DNA of 64,000 nt from Fimbriimonadia bacterium (GTDB taxonomy: Bacteria > Armatimonadota > Fimbriimonadia > Fimbriimonadales > Fimbriimonadaceae): contig JAUIKO010000001.1 in the NCBI GenBank assembly GCA_030430755.1, forward strand, positions 124,001 to 188,000, given 5' to 3'. Shown piece by piece: positions 36,616 through 46,167 of this stretch. Positions within the stretch are counted from its first letter, which is position 1, and every line of letters starts with the position of its first letter. Under the pieces are notes generated by a model. It saw only the letters and a program-made list of their open reading frames with translations. It was not told where the DNA came from and ran no database searches. A program made the translations under genes and the position numbers.

Positions 36616-38304
36616 ATGTTTTTTAAAAGTACATTATTGATCATAAGAAGAATGCTGGTTATAATCTTGTTCATTCTTTCTTGGAATAGTTATGCCAATA
36701 CTGCTCATCATACTTATACGATTAAACTTGCTCACAAAAAAGAGTTTTTGAATCATATTGAAGAGTTACTGAAGAATGCCTTACCGCTTCCCATGGTTCA
36801 TACAAAAAGATGGAAAAATATATGGCATGATTCTTTATCTAATAATCAAATACACCGTTCGGATACACTTTCAGATTTTGTGTTAAATATCAATAAAATT
36901 TTTGATCATTTTGGTTTAAGCCATCTGAGTCTGTCTGCAGAAGTATTTCCTGCAAGTAAATTACTTTCCATGGTAGGTGAAGATAATAAAGCAACGAAGT
37001 ACCTTACTTATGAGAACCAGCTTACAAATTCTAATATAGATTGTTATTATAAGAGATATTGTCATCCAGGTCTAAAAATTCAAGTATTAACAGGAAATAA
37101 AGAAGTTTTAGTTTTAGATGTTAGAAAGCATTACCCTGCTTATTGTGCAGGAATAAGGCCTGGTGATATTATTCAGAGGCTTGATAAAAAAAAGATTTAT
37201 TCCTGTTTGGATCTTTCGGGTTATCCCGATGAACAGATACGTTTAAAAGTCAAAAAAGGTGTAAAAAATTGTTTTGTAAAGTTAAAGCTTTTCCGTGTCA
37301 AAACAGATGATAAGCATGCCTCATGTACCTTTGATTGGTTGGATTCAAAAAGTATATCGGATAAAAGTTTTTGTAAAAAGAAGATAGGTCTATTGAGACT
37401 AAGTCATTTACAAGAGATCAAATCTTGCAATTCTAGAATAGAATCAGATGAAGATACACCTATTATTAAAAACGTTCTAAAAATCTTAAATCAGTTTAAA
37501 ACGAACAAAGGTGATTTGCTCGTTCTAGACTTGAGAGGGAATTCAGGAGGATCTTTTAAGTTAGCTTCGATATTGTCTGCTTTATTGGTGAAGAATAGAT
37601 ACCCCTTAACCGTTCTTGGTGCATCAAAGAAAGATTTGAATAGGTGGGATTTACAGCCAAAAGAACTCTATGAAAAATTATATAGACTTGTGAAAGGTGA
37701 TATAGAAGAGAAAGTCATGGATGATTTGGAGAATAAAGAGAAGAGATATGTAATCAATCAAGATACTTGTTCTGAAATATTAAAAAATAAAAAACATATT
37801 ATCCATTCAGATCACTTTAAAAAAAATATGGAATACCGTAACTCCGGATATCCTAATCTAGTTGTGTTGGTGGATGGTTTTACAAAAAGTTGTGGTGAAA
37901 TTTTAGCAAAAATGCTTCAGTGTCAAGGTGTTCCAGTTATTGGTAGGCAAACAAGTGGTAGTGTTGTTGCAATCTCTGCTCCTGAGTATGCAGCTTATAC
38001 TTCTAAGGAGAGGTTTGATCCAGGTTCGTACAATAAGTTACCATCTTATCATATAAATATACCAATTGATTCTTCTTTGTATGGAAAAAGTGCAATTAAC
38101 ATTTCAGGATCAGGAGATATTATCATGTTAAAATTGATATATCCTATTAAAACGTTTCTTTTTATGGATCATCAGCAAAAGAGTATTTATGCATTAGAGG
38201 GTCATGGTATTGTTCCAAATGAATCTGTTATTGATCCTTATTCAGATGGTCAAATAGAATCAGATAGAGATTTAGAAAAAGCTATATGTATAGGTTTATC
38301 ATAA
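36616..38304 (+). CDS. Exported S41-family serine protease with PDZ domain, CPAF-like active site
   Basis: 562 residues. A signal peptide (MLVIILFILSWNSYA) is followed by a helical N-terminal region, a PDZ domain (about 150-225, with AYCAGIRPGDIIQRLDKKKI) and the S41 core. Core motifs are LLVLDLRGNSGGS (301-313) and TKSCGEIL with the nucleophile S425. The CtpA-type lysine is missing (GRQTSGSV where CtpA has GKG). Instead H103 (FGLSHLSLS) and E528 (ALEGHGIVPN) line up with the His and Glu of the triad in chlamydial CPAF and tricorn-like S41B enzymes. CPAF's own sequence around its Ser (FSCADF) and after it (GTRTAGAGG) is similar. It should act in the envelope or outside the cell. The substrate is unknown. 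Confidence 0.83.
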   Translation: MFFKSTLLIIRRMLVIILFILSWNSYANTAHHTYTIKLAHKKEFLNHIEELLKNALPLPMVHTKRWKNIWHDSLSNNQIHRSDTLSDFVLNINKIFDHFGLSHLSLSAEVFPASKLLSMVGEDNKATKYLTYENQLTNSNIDCYYKRYCHPGLKIQVLTGNKEVLVLDVRKHYPAYCAGIRPGDIIQRLDKKKIYSCLDLSGYPDEQIRLKVKKGVKNCFVKLKLFRVKTDDKHASCTFDWLDSKSISDKSFCKKKIGLLRLSHLQEIKSCNSRIESDEDTPIIKNVLKILNQFKTNKGDLLVLDLRGNSGGSFKLASILSALLVKNRYPLTVLGASKKDLNRWDLQPKELYEKLYRLVKGDIEEKVMDDLENKEKRYVINQDTCSEILKNKKHIIHSDHFKKNMEYRNSGYPNLVVLVDGFTKSCGEILAKMLQCQGVPVIGRQTSGSVVAISAPEYAAYTSKERFDPGSYNKLPSYHINIPIDSSLYGKSAINISGSGDIIMLKLIYPIKTFLFMDHQQKSIYALEGHGIVPNESVIDPYSDGQIESDRDLEKAICIGLS

Positions 38305-38369
38305 GGATTATCTTGTTTAGTTTAAGAATATTTATCAGGATTAAATAACCTTTACCCTATAATATTATC

Positions 38370-39521
38370 ATGCTTCAGAAGGATATTCTATTAGGAAGGA
38401 ACATTCATGAGGATCATTTATCCCCTTTAGAATTTGAGTTTTTAGAAAAGGTTCAACTGTTTGTAAAAGATGAAGTACTACCAAGTACTCGTGATTGGGA
38501 AAATGCGAAATCTTTTCCTGATAATATTTGGACTAAACTTGGAAGTTTGGGACTATTATCGATGTCTATACCTGATAAAAAGGGGATTGTCTGTTCGTGT
38601 AAAGCATATGTTGAAGCATGTAGAATATTGGCTCACGGTGATCCTGCCTTAGCAATGAATGTTGCAGCTTGGAATGCTTTAAGTGCGTCACATATCGTTC
38701 ATTTAGCTACTCAAGAACAGCGGGATAAATATCTAGATAAAATTGCTACAGGTGATGTTAAATTAGCATGGGCTCTAACGGAGCCTGATGCTGGATCTGA
38801 TGCCCGGAGAGTCCGAACAAGTGCATCATTTATTCAAGAAAAACCTGGTTATGCTAAATTAAATGGTCAGAAAATGTTTATTACAAATGGAGGAAAGGCC
38901 GATTTAATAGTAGTCATAGCGAGAATTAGTGAAACAGAATTGAGTGCATTTTTATTAGAAACAGATCAACCAGGATTTAAAATTACAGAAAGAATTCATA
39001 CTATTGGTGTTCAAGCATCGAATACGGTACGATTTGAAATGCATGATGCAGTTGGCTGGCACACCCCATGTAAGTTTGAGGAAGCAATTAGCTTCTTGGG
39101 GAAAGGAAGATTAGGTATAGCGGCGATGGGATTGGGAATTGCAGAAAAAGCTATTCAATTAACAGTGGAATACGCCAGCCAAAGAGAACAGTTTAATAGG
39201 AAACTTTCCGATATGCAATCTGTACAGAACATGCTTGCAGATTCTGTAGTCGATTTAGAGGCAGCAAGACTTCTTATATACAAAGGAGCTCATTTGTACG
39301 ATAAAAAACAAGATGTGAATATGGCTGCATCTATGGCAAAGTTATTTGCAAGTGAAGCCGTAAACCGTTGCACAAATAGAGCTATACAGATTCATGGAGG
39401 AAGAGGAATGACTTTCGAATATCTTGTTGAAAAATTATGGCGTGACGCGAAATTAACAGAAATAGGGGAAGGCTGTAGTGAAATTCAACGTCTGATTATT
39501 GGTAAACAGATTTCAAAATAA
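38370..39521 (+). CDS. Acyl-CoA dehydrogenase (glutaryl-/short-chain type)
   Basis: 383 residues, full length for an FAD-dependent acyl-CoA dehydrogenase. It introduces a 2,3-double bond into acyl-CoA and passes electrons to ETF. The FAD/substrate signature is AWALTEPDAGSDARRVRTSA. NGQKMFITNGGKADL, GRLGIAAMGLGIAEKA and QREQFNRKLSDMQSVQ are typical. The catalytic base is E367 in IGEGCSEIQRLIIG, where most members read YEGTSEIQR. Chain-length specificity cannot be read. TATAAT at 38358-38363 lies only 6 nt before the ATG, suggesting a leaderless transcript. Confidence 0.92.
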   Translation: MLQKDILLGRNIHEDHLSPLEFEFLEKVQLFVKDEVLPSTRDWENAKSFPDNIWTKLGSLGLLSMSIPDKKGIVCSCKAYVEACRILAHGDPALAMNVAAWNALSASHIVHLATQEQRDKYLDKIATGDVKLAWALTEPDAGSDARRVRTSASFIQEKPGYAKLNGQKMFITNGGKADLIVVIARISETELSAFLLETDQPGFKITERIHTIGVQASNTVRFEMHDAVGWHTPCKFEEAISFLGKGRLGIAAMGLGIAEKAIQLTVEYASQREQFNRKLSDMQSVQNMLADSVVDLEAARLLIYKGAHLYDKKQDVNMAASMAKLFASEAVNRCTNRAIQIHGGRGMTFEYLVEKLWRDAKLTEIGEGCSEIQRLIIGKQISK

Positions 39522-39602
39522 TCATTAAATCAGAAAAGTGGTGTCTTAAATTGAAAATTTTATACAATATATTAAGGATAAAAGGTTAGAATAAGGTGTA
39601 GT

Positions 39603-40517
39603 ATGGATAGTAAAAATCCTAAAAAATTGCCAGATTGGTTAAAGATACGTGTTCCGAAGACTGATACCATTAAAATGGTTCAGGGAATGATGCGAGATAA
39701 GCATTTACATACAGTATGTGAAAGCGCAAGATGCCCGAATCTTCCAGAATGTTGGACTAAAAAGACGGCAACATTTATGATACTTGGAAATACTTGTACT
39801 AGAAGCTGTGGTTTTTGTGCAATTAACGTTGGAAAAGGGGAGGAAGTAGACATACTTGAACCTGTAAAAGTTGCCAAAGTAGCCAAAGATTTAAATTTAA
39901 AACATGTTGTGGTTACCAGCGTAACTCGTGATGATTTATCAGACCAAGGGTCAAATCAGTTCTCAAAAACAATTCATGCACTACACAAGCATATTCCATA
40001 CGCTATTGTAGAAGTTCTTACACCGGACTTTAAAGGAAGATATAAAGATATTGAAACCGTTATAGAAGCCCACCCAGAAATATATAATCATAACGTTGAA
40101 ACCGTTCCAAGACTCCATACCATCGTTCGGCCACAAGCCAAATATGAGAGATCTCTTGATGTATTAAAATATATCAAGGAAGTAGATTCAACTATTTATA
40201 CTAAATCAGGACTTATGCTTGGATTGGGAGAAACAAGTGATGAAGTGATAGGTGTTATGAAGGATCTTAGATCTGTAGGAGTAGATGCTTTTACTTTGGG
40301 TCAGTATTTAAGGCCAACACCAAAGCACCTTCCAGTAGTAGAATATATACATCCCTCAGTATTTAAAGAATACCAAACGATCGGAGAAGATATGGGGTTT
40401 TCATTTGTTGCAAGTGGTCCTTTTATAAGAAGCTCATATAACGCTGAAGCCTTTAGTGAAAAGTTAATGAAAGAAAGATTACTCATGGCGCAAAAAACTC
40501 CAGTTGCAACTGGATAA
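39603..40517 (+). CDS. lipA: Lipoyl synthase (radical SAM)
   Basis: 304 residues. It inserts two sulfurs into octanoyl groups on lipoyl-dependent enzymes such as pyruvate dehydrogenase. Both [4Fe-4S] motifs are present: the auxiliary Cys-x4-Cys-x5-Cys in CESARCPNLPEC and the radical-SAM Cys-x3-Cys-x2-Cys in CTRSCGFC. Further hallmarks are TATFMILGNTCTR, VVVTSVTRDDL, HNVETVPRL and QYLRPTPKHLPV. An AAGGTG ribosome site is upstream. No lipB is in the window. tamB follows after 20 nt. Confidence 0.97.
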   Translation: MDSKNPKKLPDWLKIRVPKTDTIKMVQGMMRDKHLHTVCESARCPNLPECWTKKTATFMILGNTCTRSCGFCAINVGKGEEVDILEPVKVAKVAKDLNLKHVVVTSVTRDDLSDQGSNQFSKTIHALHKHIPYAIVEVLTPDFKGRYKDIETVIEAHPEIYNHNVETVPRLHTIVRPQAKYERSLDVLKYIKEVDSTIYTKSGLMLGLGETSDEVIGVMKDLRSVGVDAFTLGQYLRPTPKHLPVVEYIHPSVFKEYQTIGEDMGFSFVASGPFIRSSYNAEAFSEKLMKERLLMAQKTPVATG

Positions 40518-40537
40518 TAGATCCATAAGAAAAATTA

Positions 40538-43500
40538 ATGTTAAAACTTATCTCTAAATATAGAATATGGATAATCCTTGCATCCCCTTTGATATGGGCT
40601 TGTGTCTTAGGTGTTTATATTTATGATTCTTATTTAGCTTTAAAAGATCTATCATCAGTCACTTTTACGTGGAAAAATAAGTATGGCATATCTAAGATAG
40701 AGATTCCTCAGATATTATCTGGGAATGATTCTGAAGAATGGGTTATTCCTGAAATGAATATCTATGGTCCAGATGGAAATCTGGACATGAAAATATCAGG
40801 CACAAAGTCCTGGATAAGTGTTAACAAACTTGTTGTAGATATCGATAAGATTGATCTTTATGCGGTGTATTCAAAAAAAAATTGGAATCTACAGAAATTA
40901 CTTATGGATGGCGGTTCTTCTTCGGGTGGGTCTTTGCCATTTGGTATCCATTTTAAAAGCCATAAAAATATAATTCATGTAAAAGACTTAGACAGATCTT
41001 TTACAGATCCAGAATATTTAGTGATTAGTGATTTAGATTATTTGAGTCAGGGCGATTATATAAGCTATCGATTTTTATTGAAAAAAAATCAGAGAAAAAA
41101 TTTAAGTTCATTGATTCAAGTTGGTGTCCATGGTGAGGGATATAGTAAAAAAATTGTAAAGAATAAGGTATGTGTTCATCAGTTAGATATTCCTTATGTT
41201 CTTCAAGAATTGAACTCGTATATACCAGATCATAATAAGGGTTTTATGAGTGACGTTGATCTCGATAAAGGAAACATCTCGGGTGTGTGTCATTATCATA
41301 CTGGGAAATTATTAGATAAAGATTCTGGATCTTGGGATTTTGATTTTAAAATAAAAGCTTCCGGTGCAAAGCTTACTGGAAAACACTTTGGTGATCATAT
41401 CATCTTAAATGCAAAATGTGCAGGTTATGGTAGTGAAATTGGTTATGGAAACTATTCATTCGAATCGGATACTTTAGGTGGAAAGCTGTTGTCATCTGGT
41501 TCACTGTTGGAAAAGGGTCAATTGTATAAAGGAGACTTTGTACTCCATACTGATAACAGCAATTCTCTTACAACAATGTTTCCACAATTGAGTCTTAAAA
41601 ACTTAGATTTTAAAAATGGAACCATTAAAGGAATATATAGTTATCATATTGGGAAAGGGCTCAGATTAAAAAGTTTATTGAATATTGCGGAGTTTAGTGG
41701 ATATCATCAACAATTGCAACAGGCGCAGTGCGAGCTGAATTATGAAAATAACCACTTGTTCCTGAATAACTTCACTTCAAAGATGGGTCCTGGTCTTTTA
41801 AAGGGTGCAGTGAAAGTAGGTATAAATGATGCCACTATCCAAGGTGGGCTAGAGTTTAAAAATGCTGCTTTGGGATATACCCATCCTTCATTCAATATAG
41901 ATATTCTATCTGATTGTAAATTGAATATTTCAGGAAAATATTATCGTCCTCATCTTCAAATGGTGGGAAATGGCAGAGGTCATATAGAATGTGTTGATGA
42001 AAATTTAAAGAAAAATTTGTTCTCTAAGGAAAAAGTTCAGGATATCCGATTCGATGCGGTTCTTAAAGAGAATAAATTTGATATTCAGTCTTTATATCTA
42101 TTTCTAGAAGATGGAATATTGAAATCTTCTGCTAACTACCATTTAAACACAGATAAGCTCGTTTTCGATTTAAAATGGCATGGAAAGCAAGATAGAAAAC
42201 AGGAGTCAAGGCTATTAAATAATCATTTTTTAAAAGGAAAAGGCTCTATTGATTTCGCACAAAAATCACCCGCGATCTCTTTTTCTGGGAAAATGCTCCA
42301 ACGAGAGTTGGATTTAAACTTGCTTGTAGCCAGTGATACCCTAAAGGAAAATAATATAGAGCTACCTAGAAGAGGAAGTTTAAAGACTGATATTTCTTTA
42401 GAAAAGAATTATTTAAAGTTTTCAAACGCTTGTCTTTTAACTGAATCTGGACCAATCACTGGCGATATTGGAATGGATTTACAGACATATGATCTAGATG
42501 GAAACTTTAGTGGAAAAGGGTTATTGGTATCAGGGTTTAATAACTTCTTAGCTTATGGCATTTTAAATATTGATCATTTGCATGTTGGTGGAAAAGTAAA
42601 TAACCCTACCGTCTATCTTGATTTTGAAGCATCTAAACTCAGTGTATTGAGTAAGAATATAGATCGTATAGTGGGGAAGGTGTTATTGGAGGATCATAAC
42701 TTGAATATTCAAAATCTTGATTTGAATATTCTTGATTCTGAGTTAAATCTAAAAGCAAACTATAATTTGTTGAAAAATGATATTCAATTATCTCTTAGGT
42801 CAAAAACTTTTTATGTAGAGCGACTTCCACTGGTAAGTACATATTCCGGGATGAAGGGTTGTATGGATGGAGTTTTAAATATCAAATTTCGTCTGAACAG
42901 TAATGACAAGAGTGTTTCTAATATTGTTATTGATGATCTTGAAGCATTAGTGAAAATGGATGATTTCTGGTTGTTTGGTACTAATTATCAAGATGGCTGG
43001 GTTTCAGTACAAAAAAATGAAGAAAAAATATCGGGATACGGAAAAATTGGAACTGAGTCAAATTATATAGAATTTAATCATTTTGAACTGGACCGGAAAA
43101 ATGAAGATGTTAATGCGCGAGTCAGTACGAAGAACTTTTCAGTAGGGAAATTAGTAGATAAGTTAATCCATCTTAAATACATAAAAGGGAAGTTCATTAA
43201 TGTATCAAGGGATATTGATGGTGAGTTATCTTTAGAGCTAGATATCTATGGAAAAATGAACAGGCCAAGTATAAAGTTATCAAAATGTTTTATTAATCAT
43301 TTGAAATATTCAGGGTTTCATATTGGTTCATTTGATGCCATCGCTGGCTTTGATGAATCAGCGTTTAGTATTGATTCTTTAGTTTGGAAGCATGATGATG
43401 CAAGAGTAGATATTTCCGGAAAAGTATTCTTGAGAGAAAATCTTCCTATAGATATTCAGTGTAAAATGGATCATTTTGACATAAACGTACTCAAAGCAAT

Positions 43501-45214
43501 GGATCCAAAATTTGATAAATATTTTTCTGATGTAAATTGTAATGTTAAATGTACAGGTTATTATTTTGATCCTATTATTTTAGGAGTCATGGATATAAAT
43601 GATATTTCTAAACTGGAGAGTAATAATAAAAGTTTCACCTATCCTATGAGCATGAAGAATGCTGAGTTTTCATTGAAAAATTCTATTTTTAACTTTTCTG
43701 GAAATGCGGATGTATATTCTATCCCCTTGGAAGTAGATGTAAATTGTAATATTACGGATTTAAACGAAAAAAAACAACTCGGTGATAATTTTTATATAAA
43801 AATTCCCAAAACAAACATCAAAGACTTAACCTATTTCCACAAAACTCTTGATATTGATAAATCTCAAGGGAATATAGATGCCGTTATCAGAGGAAATATA
43901 CTGGATTTATTAAACACAATAAAATGTAAAATTGATGGACATTTAACATCTTTGGCGCTTAGAGGTTTTGACACTGAGCTGAAGGATATTGATCTCTCAT
44001 TTGATTTAAATGATGAAAGATTAAAAGGGAAGTTACTGGCCTATAATAAGTCCTCTGGAAAAGTAGAATTTAATATTGCAGGGATAAGACCAGAGAATCT
44101 TTCGGAAGTTATTTTCGAAGATACTTTATGGCAAAGAATGGAAACGCTAGCTTCATTAAGATTAACGAATTTTCTTATTAATGAGAATACTTTATATGGG
44201 AAAAATAAATTAAAAGGTGTCTATCAGGGTATTTTACAGATCGTTCCAGATAAAAATAAATTGAACGTCTCTGGAAGCATGCGTGTGCGTGATGGATTAT
44301 TAGAGCATGATTTGCTCAGCAGCCAACGTTCTGATCCTGTTAGCTACGATAAAGAGAGTAGTGTTGACTCTACTGAGGAGAAAGCAGAAGAGAAAACTTG
44401 GAGTATTATGATTGATCAGATCGACTTCAGGTCAGACACGCCATTCTACGTAAAACTTCCCATGATCAATGCAGATTTGGATATCAATGGAGTCATCAGT
44501 GGTCCTGTTCAGCATCCAAAATGGAATTTTGATTTAAATTTACACAAAGGTATCTTAAATTTACCGGGTGGAAATGTATATATTCAAAATGGAAGTAAGT
44601 TAAAGTATATCGATGAATATTTTAGATATATTGGGAGGTCGAGAGAATTGTTAGCTTCGATTTTGGGAGAGGCATACATGTTTTCTTCTAACCCTACAGG
44701 GAATATTGATACGAATCGATTAGATGTTAGTATTTCAGGCGATCTGCTATCTGTATTCAGAGACAATAACGATTTAAGTGTTAAAGTAAAAGATAGCTCC
44801 ATTGGACACGATACAACAGGCCTGGCGAATTCACTGCTCGGACTCGATATGGTGAGTAGTTTATTTAATAAAACTCAATTTTCAAATTCTGGGTTGGTTG
44901 GTAAAGTGCTTGCTGGCTCGTCAGGTTGGTTAACTGATTCTATAACAAGAGCTTTACGCTTGGATGCTATTCAGGTTTCATATCATGCTAAGTATGGTAT
45001 GATGGTCAATGCTGTTAAAAATATTAATCCAAGTCTTTCTATTGTGGGTTCCTATCAATTACAGTCCGAAGAGAATCAATCGAAGTATTACGATTTTCAA
45101 GTTAATTATCGGCCTTTTAAACAGCATGGATATTTGAATAAGGTATTACTAGGTGTTAAGCATACTTCTCTAGAACCATATGATGCATTTATCAGCGCTT
45201 CTGTTGATTATTAA
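40538..45214 (+). CDS. tamB: TamB/YtfN-like translocation and assembly module protein
   Basis: 1558 residues. One N-terminal anchor (WIILASPLIWACVLGVYIY), then a very long repetitive beta-rich region (AsmA/TamB-type groove) and a C-terminal DUF490/TamB domain: DQIDFRSDTPFYVKLPMINADLDINGVISGPVQHPKW and LLAGSSGWLTDSITRALRLD-type segments are seen, ending in an aromatic residue (VDY). TamB-family proteins bridge inner and outer membranes and take part in lipid transport or outer-membrane protein assembly. The presence of this gene is the best single evidence that the organism has an outer membrane. No tamA is adjacent. It follows lipA by 20 nt and converges on mazG. Confidence 0.88.
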   Translation: MLKLISKYRIWIILASPLIWACVLGVYIYDSYLALKDLSSVTFTWKNKYGISKIEIPQILSGNDSEEWVIPEMNIYGPDGNLDMKISGTKSWISVNKLVVDIDKIDLYAVYSKKNWNLQKLLMDGGSSSGGSLPFGIHFKSHKNIIHVKDLDRSFTDPEYLVISDLDYLSQGDYISYRFLLKKNQRKNLSSLIQVGVHGEGYSKKIVKNKVCVHQLDIPYVLQELNSYIPDHNKGFMSDVDLDKGNISGVCHYHTGKLLDKDSGSWDFDFKIKASGAKLTGKHFGDHIILNAKCAGYGSEIGYGNYSFESDTLGGKLLSSGSLLEKGQLYKGDFVLHTDNSNSLTTMFPQLSLKNLDFKNGTIKGIYSYHIGKGLRLKSLLNIAEFSGYHQQLQQAQCELNYENNHLFLNNFTSKMGPGLLKGAVKVGINDATIQGGLEFKNAALGYTHPSFNIDILSDCKLNISGKYYRPHLQMVGNGRGHIECVDENLKKNLFSKEKVQDIRFDAVLKENKFDIQSLYLFLEDGILKSSANYHLNTDKLVFDLKWHGKQDRKQESRLLNNHFLKGKGSIDFAQKSPAISFSGKMLQRELDLNLLVASDTLKENNIELPRRGSLKTDISLEKNYLKFSNACLLTESGPITGDIGMDLQTYDLDGNFSGKGLLVSGFNNFLAYGILNIDHLHVGGKVNNPTVYLDFEASKLSVLSKNIDRIVGKVLLEDHNLNIQNLDLNILDSELNLKANYNLLKNDIQLSLRSKTFYVERLPLVSTYSGMKGCMDGVLNIKFRLNSNDKSVSNIVIDDLEALVKMDDFWLFGTNYQDGWVSVQKNEEKISGYGKIGTESNYIEFNHFELDRKNEDVNARVSTKNFSVGKLVDKLIHLKYIKGKFINVSRDIDGELSLELDIYGKMNRPSIKLSKCFINHLKYSGFHIGSFDAIAGFDESAFSIDSLVWKHDDARVDISGKVFLRENLPIDIQCKMDHFDINVLKAMDPKFDKYFSDVNCNVKCTGYYFDPIILGVMDINDISKLESNNKSFTYPMSMKNAEFSLKNSIFNFSGNADVYSIPLEVDVNCNITDLNEKKQLGDNFYIKIPKTNIKDLTYFHKTLDIDKSQGNIDAVIRGNILDLLNTIKCKIDGHLTSLALRGFDTELKDIDLSFDLNDERLKGKLLAYNKSSGKVEFNIAGIRPENLSEVIFEDTLWQRMETLASLRLTNFLINENTLYGKNKLKGVYQGILQIVPDKNKLNVSGSMRVRDGLLEHDLLSSQRSDPVSYDKESSVDSTEEKAEEKTWSIMIDQIDFRSDTPFYVKLPMINADLDINGVISGPVQHPKWNFDLNLHKGILNLPGGNVYIQNGSKLKYIDEYFRYIGRSRELLASILGEAYMFSSNPTGNIDTNRLDVSISGDLLSVFRDNNDLSVKVKDSSIGHDTTGLANSLLGLDMVSSLFNKTQFSNSGLVGKVLAGSSGWLTDSITRALRLDAIQVSYHAKYGMMVNAVKNINPSLSIVGSYQLQSEENQSKYYDFQVNYRPFKQHGYLNKVLLGVKHTSLEPYDAFISASVDY

Positions 45215-45235
45215 AGCTAGGTAATATTTACATGG

Positions 45236-46012
45236 TTATGGATAGATTATTTTTGCTTTTTTCCACAACTCTCTCCATTCTGTAAATGTGAGTTCATTTA
45301 GATTTTTATCAGCGATTTGACAAACATGCTCGAATCTATTGCAGAATTTTTGAATAGCATGATTTAATGCCGATTCAGGTTCTATGTTTTCCATATTGGC
45401 AAAGTTTGTTAGGCTTAAAAGTAAATCACCAAATTCATCAATTATTTTTTCTCGATTATTTTCTTTGATAGCTTCTTTTAATTCTTCTAATTCTTCTTCG
45501 ATTTTTTCTACGGATTCTTCTAGATTTCTCCATTCAAAACCTAATTTCGATGCTTGACTATGGACTTTATAAGAACGCAATAGGGAAGGAAGGTATTTTT
45601 GATCTTTAAGAATATTTTCGCGATTGTTGCTTGCTTTTTCTTTCTGTTTAACCTCATTCCAAAGACTAAGTGCTTCTTGCGGAGTAGCTGCACTCTTTTC
45701 ACCAAAAATATGTGGATGTCTTCTAATGAGCTTGTCTAGATGTGACCTGGCAACATCGAATATGTCCCAACCACCATTTTTTTTTCTAATAGCAGCGTGT
45801 AAAAAGGATTGGAAAAGGTGATCACCAAGTTCTTCTTTTATTTTCTCGTCAGAGTTTTCATTGATAGCATCAATAAGCTCATAAGTTTCTTCAATAAGAT
45901 ATGGTTTTAATGATTCATGTGTTTGAACCTGATCCCATGGGCAACCATTTGGACCCACTAATTTTTCGGTTATATCATATAATTCCTCAAGATCGTTTTT
46001 TTTATTACTCAT
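45236..46012 (-). CDS. mazG: Nucleoside triphosphate pyrophosphohydrolase MazG
   Basis: About 258 residues from the ATG at 46012, which aligns with family N-termini; an upstream ATG at 46048 adds 12 residues and neither has a good ribosome site. It hydrolyses (d)NTPs to NMP and PPi, clearing aberrant nucleotides. Two tandem MazG folds are visible: the first with GCPWDQVQTHESLKPYLIEETYELIDAI and EELGDHLFQ, the second with EEELEELKEAIKENN and DEFGDLLLSLTNFA, each carrying the ExxE...ExxD metal motif. It ends 21 nt from the tamB stop and is divergent from clpB. Confidence 0.94.
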   Translation of the reverse strand: MSNKKNDLEELYDITEKLVGPNGCPWDQVQTHESLKPYLIEETYELIDAINENSDEKIKEELGDHLFQSFLHAAIRKKNGGWDIFDVARSHLDKLIRRHPHIFGEKSAATPQEALSLWNEVKQKEKASNNRENILKDQKYLPSLLRSYKVHSQASKLGFEWRNLEESVEKIEEELEELKEAIKENNREKIIDEFGDLLLSLTNFANMENIEPESALNHAIQKFCNRFEHVCQIADKNLNELTFTEWRELWKKAKIIYP

Positions 46013-46167
46013 GTGATGAATATTGCATAAGTTGATTTTATTCTTCATCGTCTAGCTGAATTTTATTTTAAAAAAAGGAAACTTTTTTAGTTTTTCATTT
46101 GTTAGAAACAATGTTATGCTTATAGGATAAGGTAATCTTAGTATATAAGACTCAAGTGGAGGTGGAT

